This document shows positions 1 to 5,685 of a stretch of DNA of 9,488 bases, piece after piece. Each line of letters starts with the position of its first letter. The first letter of the stretch is position 1. Source of the DNA: Frankiaceae bacterium (GTDB lineage Bacteria > Actinomycetota > Actinomycetes > JAFAQI01); the NCBI GenBank assembly GCA_030840615.1, contig JAVEEE010000229.1:1-9488 (forward strand). The letters are read 5' to 3'. Below the pieces are notes generated by a model. It saw only the letters and a list, made by a program, of their open reading frames with translations. It did not search any database and was not told the DNA's origin. The translations under genes and the position numbers were made by a program.

Positions 1-265
1 TGACGAGCACGTGCAGGTCACCGAATGTCTCCACCGCAGCCTCGACCAGCGACCTGGCGCCGTCCCAGCTCGAAACGTCGGCGGTGCTCGTCGTCGCCGC
101 GCCGCCGGCGGCGGTGATCTCGTCGACCACGCTCTTGGCTGCGTCGGCGCTGATGTCGTTGACGACCACCGCGGCGCCGTGGGCGGCGAGCAGCAGGGCG
201 TGCTCGCGGCCGAGCCCGGCTCCGGCACCGGTGACGATGGCGATCCGGCCGTCCAGGCTGCTCAT
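1..265 (-). CDS. Short-chain dehydrogenase/reductase (SDR), N-terminal part, truncated by window edge
   Basis: This is the first 88 codons of a classical SDR; the rest lies beyond base 1. The start is ATG at 265-263, with AGAGG (272-276 on the plus strand, read as reverse complement) six bases upstream. The Rossmann nucleotide-binding motif TGAGAGLG is at residues 12-19. The second beta strand ends VVVND with Asp37, which in classical SDRs usually favours NAD(H) over NADP(H). A TADVS segment around residue 65 fits the usual adenine-ring contact. The TGAGAGLGRE...AAVVVND style resembles FabG-like or hydroxyacyl-CoA dehydrogenase (MFE-2 type) SDRs. The catalytic Ser-Tyr-Lys region is not in the window, so the substrate is open. 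It is transcribed divergently from the GMC oxidoreductase pair and shares its AT-rich control region, which suggests (inference) a role in the same pathway. Confidence 0.9.
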   Translation of the reverse strand, partial: MSSLDGRIAIVTGAGAGLGREHALLLAAHGAAVVVNDISADAAKSVVDEITAAGGAATTSTADVSSWDGARSLVEAAVETFGDLHVLV

Positions 266-279
266 CGAGGACCTCTGTT

Positions 280-323
280 GTCGGTATCTGGGTCGTGGGT
301 ATCTGGGCTCGTGGGTATCTGGC
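280..323. repeat. Three tandem copies of GGTATCTGG
   Basis: The word GGTATCTGG occurs at 283-291, 298-306 and 314-322, at 15 and 16 base spacing. The last two copies share the longer unit TCGTGGGTATCTGG (293-306 and 309-322). The array lies between the divergent SDR and small-subunit genes, next to the AT-rich candidate operator. It may be a binding site for a regulator contacting one DNA face at about 1.5 helical turns, or a simple slippage duplication. The function is inference. Confidence 0.5.
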
Positions 324-327
324 GCTG

Positions 328-352
328 TCTTCTAAAAGATAATATTCTAGGA
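328..352. promoter_or_regulatory. AT-rich divergent promoter/operator with imperfect palindrome
   Basis: This is an abrupt AT-rich patch in GC-rich DNA between the divergent genes starting at 265 (minus) and 388 (plus). The 19-mer CTAAAAGATAATATTCTAG (332-350) matches its reverse complement at 14 of 18 paired positions, as expected for a dimeric repressor site of TetR or GntR type. It contains TAATAT (340-345, plus) and TATTAT (344-339, minus), either of which could act as a -10 box. The heptamer TCTTCTA (328-334) recurs in the other divergent promoter, at 4227-4233. The binding protein is unknown and no regulator gene is in the window. Confidence 0.45.
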
Positions 353-375
353 ATTGTTAGCGTCGCTACACCGGT

Positions 376-383
376 CGGGAGGG
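376..383 (+). promoter_or_regulatory. Shine-Dalgarno sequence for the small-subunit gene
   Basis: CGGGAGGG lies four bases before the GTG at 388. It supports that GTG as the start rather than any other in-frame codon. Confidence 0.65.
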
Positions 384-387
384 CCAC

Positions 388-1227
388 GTGGCGCCTCCCG
401 GGGAGCCCCCAGCCGGCCCGGCCCATCCAGCGCCGGCCACCTCGCCGCAGCCCGGCCGCCGGGCCGTCCTCATCGCGGGTGCCCTGCTGCCCGTCGTCCG
501 CTGGCTTCCGATCTCGGCGGCGCAGCCCCGGATCGGTGCCGCGTCCGTGGTGGCGGGCTTCCGCTTCCTGTCGACCCATCAGGCCTCCGTCGTCGTCGAG
601 GCGACGGCTCGGCTGGTGCCCGGGCCGTCCGACGACCCGGCCGAGGCGGGGCACCCGGGCGCGCGCGAGGCGGGTGTCGTGCACTACGTCGACCGGCTCC
701 TCTCGGCGTTCGAGGAAGACCCGCCGGCCGTCTTCGCGGGCGCGCCCTGGAGCGACCGGCACTCCTCCGGCCGCGATCACCTCGCTCGTTTCCTACCGCT
801 CGTCGAACGGCAGGAGAAGGCCTGGCGCAAGCGGATCAAGCAGCTGAAGCAGGACGTCGCCGCGGCCGTCGTCGCGCTCGACAAGGGCGCGACCGCAGCG
901 GGCTACAAGGACTTCGTCGCCGCGCCGAACGAGGAGAAGGACCGGCTGCTCAGCGAGCTCGCAGATGCCCGCGACGTGCTGTTCGGGCTGACGATCGACG
1001 CGATGTATGCGATCCCGGAATACGGCGGCAACCACAAGCTCACGGGCTGGCACGAGATCGGCTGGCCGGGCGACATCCAGCCCGTCGGCTATTCGGCGGC
1101 GAAGGTGGAGCGCGACGACGGTCCGGACCCGGTCGCCGCCGGGGACCTGCCGGCGGTGCAGGAGCTCATCGACGCGCTGCCGGTGCTGTCGCGCGTCCGG
1201 TCGCCACGCCGGATCAGTCGTGGCTGA
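388..1227 (+). CDS. Gluconate 2-dehydrogenase subunit 3-like protein (small subunit of a GMC oxidoreductase)
   Basis: A 279-residue protein starting at GTG behind a strong Shine-Dalgarno site. It resembles the gluconate 2-dehydrogenase subunit 3 family (Pfam Gluconate_2-dh3). The domain starts near residue 60 with FRFLSTHQASVVVEATARL and LVPG, then GHPGAREAGVVHYVDRLL. It ends in the family hallmark PEYGGN (residues 210-215) followed by TGWHEIGWPG. In known complexes this small subunit binds and helps export or stabilise the FAD subunit. Residues 23-37 (GRRAVLIAGALLPVV) follow a Pro/Ala-rich leader and resemble a Tat signal (twin Arg24-Arg25, then a short hydrophobic stretch), although the hydrophobic part is short and followed by RW. 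The Ala/Pro-rich leader is longer than usual. The gene overlaps the GMC gene by eight bases, so the two are almost certainly co-translated partners. The substrate is unknown. Confidence 0.85.
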   Translation: MAPPGEPPAGPAHPAPATSPQPGRRAVLIAGALLPVVRWLPISAAQPRIGAASVVAGFRFLSTHQASVVVEATARLVPGPSDDPAEAGHPGAREAGVVHYVDRLLSAFEEDPPAVFAGAPWSDRHSSGRDHLARFLPLVERQEKAWRKRIKQLKQDVAAAVVALDKGATAAGYKDFVAAPNEEKDRLLSELADARDVLFGLTIDAMYAIPEYGGNHKLTGWHEIGWPGDIQPVGYSAAKVERDDGPDPVAAGDLPAVQELIDALPVLSRVRSPRRISRG

Positions 1228-2908
1228 TCGCGCGGTCATCGTCGGCAGCGGCGCGGGCGCCAGTGTCGTCGCTTTGACGCTTGCGCACGCGGGCTGGGAC
1301 GTCGTCGTGCTCGAACGCGGGCCGCGCTATGTCCGCCACCCGGACCGGCCGTCGCACCGGTTTTCCAACGACGAGCTCAAGGCCAACCGTTACTTCGAGA
1401 TGCCGGACCCGCTGACCGAGCCGCGCGTGTTCCGCGGCGGCGCCGGCGAGGCCGCTGTTGTCGGGTCGGTCAACGAGCTGGCCGCGGTCGTCGGCGGCGG
1501 CACGGTGCACTGGGACGCCAAGGTGCCGCGATTCTGGGACATCGACTTCAAGAAGCGGTCGTTACTCGGGGCATTCCCCGGCACCGACGTGAGCGATTGG
1601 CCGTTCTCCTACCACGACATTGCGCCGTTCTACGAACGGGTGGAGCGCATGCTCGGTGTGCAAGGAGACGCGAAGGCGCTGCCCGCGCTGACGCGAAAGC
1701 ACGCTCCGGGTGCCCGCGCTTATGCGATGCCACCGGGGCCTCAGCAGTTCTCGTCGATGACGATCGCCGGCGGATGCAGCGCGGTCGGCATGCACCCTTA
1801 TCCGTTCCCGATGGCGGCGAACTCGCGCCACCACGACGGCCGGCCGGCATGCAACGACTGCGGCCAGTGCAGTGGCTACGGCTGCCCGATCAACGCGCGC
1901 GTCGGTGCGCTTGCCGTGCTCGACCGCGCGACCGCGACCGGCCGGGTCAAGATCCGGTCCGGGACGTTCGCCTGCAAGGTCCGCATCGACGGGCGCAGGG
2001 CCAAGCGGGTCGAGTGGATCGGTCCGCACGGCCATCGCGGCAGTGACCGGGCCGACCTCGTCGTGCTGGCGGCGTCGGCCATCGAGACGTCTCGGCTGGC
2101 GCTGCTGTCGGAGCTGCCGGATCCGCATGACCGCATCGGCCGGGACATGATGTTCCACAACTTCATCGACGGCTTCGGCCTTTTCCTCGACCGTCGCATG
2201 CATGCCTATCGCGGCCGGTCGACGACGCAGTGCTGCGAGGACCTCGCCGACCCCGACTATCCGGGCGCCCGCGAAGCGGCCCGGGCGGCCGGGCTGCCTT
2301 ACATCCGCGGCGGCATCATGGAGCTCGGCGGCTCGCAGGACCCCATCGCCGAGGCGAACATCTATCGCTTCCTGCTCGAGACGGTGCACTCCGCCGATCC
2401 GACCAATGCGGCGACACCGCCGTTCGGCACTCGGTTCAAGGCGCTCATGCGGTCGAGCCCGCTGCGCGACCGGCTGGCCGGCATCTCGATGGTCGGCGAG
2501 GACCTGCCCTATGCGACGAACCGCGTCGACCTTGCCGCGGTCAAGGACTATCGCGGCGTCCCGGTCGCACGACTCACCTACGCACCGGGCAAGCACGAGC
2601 AGGTCGCGGTGGCGTTCTATGCGGGGCAGATGACGGCGGCGCTCAAGGCAGCAGGTGCAACGGTCTCCGCTGCCGTCCCGGAGTCACTCGGTCAGCAGTC
2701 CGCGATCCCGCACGGCGCGCACATCATGGGCGGCATGCGCATGGGCACCGATCCCAAGACGAGCGTCACCGGACCGCACGGGCTCGTCCATCACCTCGAC
2801 AACGTCCTCGTCGCCGACGGCTCGGTCTTCCCGTCCTCGGGCGCGCAGAACCCGACGCTCACCATCATGGCGACCGCGCTCCGCAACGCCCACAACCTCG
2901 TGTGCTAA
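1220..2908 (+). CDS. GMC-family FAD-dependent oxidoreductase (catalytic subunit)
   Basis: A 562-residue flavoprotein. The start is taken as GTG 1220, inside the end of the small-subunit gene, because it places the FAD motif right at the N-terminus. GSGAGA is at residues 9-14 and Glu32 ends strand 2 (VVVLERG). The long open frame upstream of 1220 only shadows the previous gene. The GMC C-terminal domain holds HIMGGMRMG with His501 and later GAQNPTLTI with Asn544, the expected His/Asn catalytic pair, plus VADGSVFPSSG for FAD binding. A cysteine cluster, C211-x2-C214-x2-C217-x4-C222-P, resembles an iron-sulfur site. Related FAD glucose and gluconate dehydrogenases (for example the Burkholderia cepacia FAD-glucose dehydrogenase, recalled from memory) carry a 3Fe-4S centre at about this position. 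It probably oxidises a sugar, polyol or glycoside ring alcohol with a small-subunit partner; the final electron acceptor is unclear because no cytochrome subunit is nearby. Confidence 0.92.
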   Translation: MADRAVIVGSGAGASVVALTLAHAGWDVVVLERGPRYVRHPDRPSHRFSNDELKANRYFEMPDPLTEPRVFRGGAGEAAVVGSVNELAAVVGGGTVHWDAKVPRFWDIDFKKRSLLGAFPGTDVSDWPFSYHDIAPFYERVERMLGVQGDAKALPALTRKHAPGARAYAMPPGPQQFSSMTIAGGCSAVGMHPYPFPMAANSRHHDGRPACNDCGQCSGYGCPINARVGALAVLDRATATGRVKIRSGTFACKVRIDGRRAKRVEWIGPHGHRGSDRADLVVLAASAIETSRLALLSELPDPHDRIGRDMMFHNFIDGFGLFLDRRMHAYRGRSTTQCCEDLADPDYPGAREAARAAGLPYIRGGIMELGGSQDPIAEANIYRFLLETVHSADPTNAATPPFGTRFKALMRSSPLRDRLAGISMVGEDLPYATNRVDLAAVKDYRGVPVARLTYAPGKHEQVAVAFYAGQMTAALKAAGATVSAAVPESLGQQSAIPHGAHIMGGMRMGTDPKTSVTGPHGLVHHLDNVLVADGSVFPSSGAQNPTLTIMATALRNAHNLVC

Positions 2909-4140
2909 GGGCGGATCGCGACTTTGATCGCGCCGCTGTGCTCCTGGTCGGCGATGGCCAGGAAGGCCTCGCGCCACTCGTCCAGCGGGAACACGTGGGT
3001 GAGCATGCCGCTGAGGTCAACCCGACCGGCTTGCACCAGATCGAGGTAGTGCTCGATCGCGTGCTTGCGTTGCCCCTCGACCGTCTCGACGCCGAACGCG
3101 TTGGACCCGACCCAGCGCAGTTCCTTGAAGTCGACCGGGCTCCACTCCCACCGCGCGGGTGCGTGCACGCCGGCCTTGACGATCGTGCCCCGGGTCGCGA
3201 GCACACGCGCGGAGATCGCGAAAGAGTCGGCCTTGCCGACGGTGTCGTAGGCGACGTCGACAAAGCCTGGATGGCACATCGGCAGGCCCCGTCCGTCCGG
3301 GCTGCGCCGCAGGACGCCGCCCGACCAGCGCGCGAGCGTCTCGAGCACCTCCTCGGCCGGTTCGTGCGCGGTGACCAGGTGCGCACCTAACTCTTTCGCC
3401 ATCGCTGCCTGGTGCGGGTAGCGCGCGACGACCGCGACCTCGACGTCGGGATGCAGCGCGCGCAGGATCACGACCGCGGCACACCCGAGCGAGCCGGCGC
3501 CCCACACGACCGCGCGGCCACCGGGCGGCGGCGGGTTGCGCGTGACGGCGTGCAGCGAGACGGAGAACGGGTCAGCGAACACAGCCTGCTCGGTGGGTAC
3601 GGCGTCGGGCACCGCGAACAGCATCGTCGAGTGCGCGGGCAACAGGTCGGCATAGCCACCGGTGGCGTCCCGCGCGACACCGGTGTGGATGCCGGGGCTG
3701 ATGTCACCGGTCGTGAAGCTCCAGCACAGGCTCAGGTCGCCGGCTGCACAAGCCGGGCACACCGGGTCGATGCCGCGCGGTCGGCAGGACAGCCACGGGT
3801 TGAGGGCGACGCGGTCGCCCACGTCGTACCCTTCCGCCTCGGGCCCGAGCTCGACCACCTCGGCGACCACCTCGTGTCCGAGTACCTGCGGGAACGAGCA
3901 GAACGCGAACATCGCGCTGTCGCCGCCGCCCTCGCCGAAGTCGAGGAGGACCTGCTTGGAGTCCGAACCGCAGATGCCGGTCAGCAGCGGCCGCACCACG
4001 AGCCAGTCGGGCCGCAGCGGGCGCGCGTCCGGGAGGTCCCGCAGGCCGACGGGTGAGGTCGCGAGGTTGTGCGCCAGAGCCGGAGCATCCGGCGGTGGCT
4101 GCCACCCGTCGGGCTCGACCCCGAACACCAGGGCTTTCAT
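2905..4140 (-). CDS. Zinc-dependent medium-chain alcohol dehydrogenase (MDR family)
   Basis: A 411-residue MDR dehydrogenase, longer than the usual 340-380 residues. Catalytic zinc residues are seen as C57-G-S-D60 and G88-H89-E90. The structural zinc lobe has four cysteines, C119-x8-C128-x2-C131-x7-C139, with a wider first gap than the usual C-x2-C-x2-C-x7-C. The NAD(P)-binding motif GAGSLG is at residues 214-219. Extra length comes from the N-terminus (about 20 residues before the GroES-like fold settles) and an insertion after Cys57 (residues 62-83). A G-rich stretch (GGGGGGA) sits just before the ATG. Its stop TAG (2907-2905) overlaps the stop TAA of the GMC gene. It diverges from the SDR-aldolase-kinase operon and probably oxidises a secondary alcohol of the same substrate or reduces a product aldehyde (inference). 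Confidence 0.9.
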   Translation of the reverse strand: MKALVFGVEPDGWQPPPDAPALAHNLATSPVGLRDLPDARPLRPDWLVVRPLLTGICGSDSKQVLLDFGEGGGDSAMFAFCSFPQVLGHEVVAEVVELGPEAEGYDVGDRVALNPWLSCRPRGIDPVCPACAAGDLSLCWSFTTGDISPGIHTGVARDATGGYADLLPAHSTMLFAVPDAVPTEQAVFADPFSVSLHAVTRNPPPPGGRAVVWGAGSLGCAAVVILRALHPDVEVAVVARYPHQAAMAKELGAHLVTAHEPAEEVLETLARWSGGVLRRSPDGRGLPMCHPGFVDVAYDTVGKADSFAISARVLATRGTIVKAGVHAPARWEWSPVDFKELRWVGSNAFGVETVEGQRKHAIEHYLDLVQAGRVDLSGMLTHVFPLDEWREAFLAIADQEHSGAIKVAIRP

Positions 4141-4262
4141 CGGTCCCCCCGGTTGCGCCGCGTGACTCTACCTCTGTGCTCCGCTCCCGCGACCGCCAAG
4201 TTGCTTTACTGTCTCGGGACGTGGTTTCTTCTAGATCTTAGTCACGATAGGAGATCCGGCAC
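4141..4262. promoter_or_regulatory. Divergent promoter region between the alcohol dehydrogenase and the SDR-aldolase-kinase operon
   Basis: A 122-base spacer between divergent starts. The AT-rich part (4201-4248) holds TTTACT at 4205-4210 and TTCTTCTAGATCTTAG at 4226-4241, with the near-palindrome CTAGATCTTAG (4231-4241). TCTTCTA (4227-4233) is shared with the divergent promoter at 328-334, which hints at one common regulator. On the minus strand TAGAGT (4170-4165) could be the -10 box of the dehydrogenase gene. AGGAG at 4249-4253 is the ribosome binding site of the SDR, nine bases before its ATG. The exact promoter hexamers are uncertain. Confidence 0.45.
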
Positions 4263-5048
4263 ATGGACCTGCAGGGCGCGACCGTCCTCCTCACCGGCGC
4301 GTCGAGCGGCATCGGTGCCGCGACCGCGCGGGCACTCGCCAAGCGCGGGGCCGTGCTCGGTCTCGTCGCGCGTCGCAAGGACCGCCTCGAGCAGGTGCTC
4401 GCGGACTGCCGGGGCGACAGCCCCGACTCGCGGATCTGGGTGACCGACCTCTCCGACCTCGCCGCCGCCGAGGCGCTGGTCCACGAGGTGGTCAGGCACT
4501 TCGACGGTCTCGACGTCCTGCTCAACAACGCCGGTGCACCGAAGCGCCGGCACGTACGCGACCTCACGCCCGCCGAGGTCGAGGACGTCATGCGGCTCAA
4601 CTTCTTCTCGCCGATGCGCATGATGCTCGCGGTCCTGCCGTCGATGATCGAGCGTGGCCGCGGCATGGTCGTCAACGTCGGCAGCATGGCGGGTCGCATC
4701 GGCGTACCGACCGAGGCGGCGTACTCGGCCAGCAAGTTCGCGCTCGGCGGGTGGAGCGAGGGCTGCGCGCTCGACCTGACCGGCACCGGGGTGGAGATCC
4801 GGCTCATCTCGCCGGGTGCGTTCGAGACGGAGATCTGGGACCAGCCCGGCAGCGACGACGCGTTCTACGACGGACCGAAGGCACCGCCACAGGAGTGCGC
4901 GGACGTCATCGTCGCGGCGATCGAGGGGCCGTCGTTCGAGGCCTATGCGCCGGCCGGCTATCGCGACATCGTCGTCGACAAGACACGCGACTTCGACGAG
5001 TTCATGGGCATGGTGCTGGCTCACGGCCGCAGTGGCGCCGCGACGTGA
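4263..5048 (+). CDS. Short-chain dehydrogenase/reductase (SDR), classical type
   Basis: A complete 261-residue classical SDR, of normal family length. The cofactor motif TGASSGIG is at residues 11-18. Strand 2 ends ARRK with Arg37-Arg38, a pair that usually selects NADP(H). NNAG is at 88-91. The catalytic set is Asn113, Ser141, Tyr154 and Lys158 (Y-SAS-K). The post-catalytic segment SPGAFETEIWDQPG follows the usual PG-x-TE pattern. The start ATG is preceded by AGGAG. It is first in a coupled operon with a class II aldolase and an FGGY kinase; its TGA overlaps the aldolase GTG as GTGA. This suggests a sugar or polyol dehydrogenase producing the ketose substrate of the kinase, or an NADPH-dependent reductase for the aldehyde product. 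The exact substrate cannot be read from sequence. Confidence 0.92.
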   Translation: MDLQGATVLLTGASSGIGAATARALAKRGAVLGLVARRKDRLEQVLADCRGDSPDSRIWVTDLSDLAAAEALVHEVVRHFDGLDVLLNNAGAPKRRHVRDLTPAEVEDVMRLNFFSPMRMMLAVLPSMIERGRGMVVNVGSMAGRIGVPTEAAYSASKFALGGWSEGCALDLTGTGVEIRLISPGAFETEIWDQPGSDDAFYDGPKAPPQECADVIVAAIEGPSFEAYAPAGYRDIVVDKTRDFDEFMGMVLAHGRSGAAT

Positions 5049-5683
5049 CCGTGCACGACGAGGTGCTCGCCGCCGCGAAGGACATGCTGCGACTCGGGCT
5101 GACTGCCGGCACCAGCGGCAACGTCTCCGGGCGTCTCGACGACGGGTGCTTCGTTATCACGCCGTCGTCCATCGACTACACCGAGATGACCCTTGCCGAC
5201 CTCGTTGTCATCGACGCAGCCGGTGAAGTCGTGGAGGGCACAAGGTCGCCGTCGAGCGAGAAGCTCGTCCACCTGGCGTGTTACAAACGCTTCCCCGAAG
5301 TCGGGTCGGTGATCCACGCCCATCCGCTCTACGCGTCGATGTTTGCGGTGGCGCGCCAGCCGATCCCGTCGGCGATCGACGAGTTCGCGGTCTACGTCGG
5401 CGGCGATGTGCCGGTTGCGGACTACGCGATGACGGGTACGCCGGAGCTCGGCGAGAATGCCGCGGACTGCCTTGGCTCCGTGGGCTCCGCGCTGCTCGCG
5501 AACCATGGAAGCGTCACCGTGAGCGACTCGCCGGCCAAGGCAATCCACCAGCTCGGTGTCGTCGAGCGGGCGGCGCAGATCATCTGGGGTGCGCGCGCGC
5601 TCGGCGGTGATGCCGAGCTGCCCGCGTCGACCAACGACACACTCAGCGGCTACTACCGCATGTTGCGTCAGCGCCCGTCCTGA
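5045..5683 (+). CDS. Class II aldolase (AraD/FucA-type), sugar-phosphate aldolase or epimerase
   Basis: A 212-residue protein, typical for L-fuculose-phosphate aldolase relatives. The start is GTG 5045 in a four-base GTGA overlap with the SDR stop, so it is translationally coupled; GTG 5051 is a possible alternative. Family features are TSGNVSGR (residues 23-30, phosphate-binding loop), ITPSSIDY (38-45), SPSSEK with Glu72 as probable catalytic residue, and zinc ligands His91 and His93 in HAHP, with His154 in LLANHG. All key residues are intact, so it should be active. The family cleaves ketose 1-phosphates to DHAP plus an aldehyde, epimerises ribulose 5-phosphate, or decarboxylates related compounds. 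The adjacent kinase favours an aldolase acting on that kinase's product. The C-terminal tail is short. Confidence 0.9.
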   Translation: MTVHDEVLAAAKDMLRLGLTAGTSGNVSGRLDDGCFVITPSSIDYTEMTLADLVVIDAAGEVVEGTRSPSSEKLVHLACYKRFPEVGSVIHAHPLYASMFAVARQPIPSAIDEFAVYVGGDVPVADYAMTGTPELGENAADCLGSVGSALLANHGSVTVSDSPAKAIHQLGVVERAAQIIWGARALGGDAELPASTNDTLSGYYRMLRQRPS

Positions 5684-5685
5684 CC

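Noticed and set aside
262..780. Minus-strand frame of 172 codons over the small-subunit gene
   Set aside because: Arg-rich shadow of the plus-strand gene at 388-1227; no domain pattern and no ribosome site.
1007..1219. N-terminal extension of the GMC gene to ATG 1007
   Set aside because: The extra 71 residues overlap the small-subunit gene in another frame and are Arg/Ser-rich; the FAD motif begins right after GTG 1220.
1562..2596. Minus-strand frame of 344 codons opposite the GMC gene
   Set aside because: Long only because stop codons are rare in GC-rich antisense frames; composition is Arg/Ala-biased, while the plus strand has clear GMC motifs.
2230..3390. Plus-strand frame of 386 codons crossing the GMC end and the alcohol dehydrogenase
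   Set aside because: Spans two genes on opposite strands, has no recognisable domain and is Arg/Pro-rich as expected for a shadow frame.
1220..4140. Mycofactocin-linked redox system
   Set aside because: A GMC protein plus alcohol dehydrogenase and SDRs recalled mycofactocin loci, but there is no MftA-like peptide or radical SAM gene, and the subunit-3 partner and cysteine cluster fit the gluconate/glucose dehydrogenase type.
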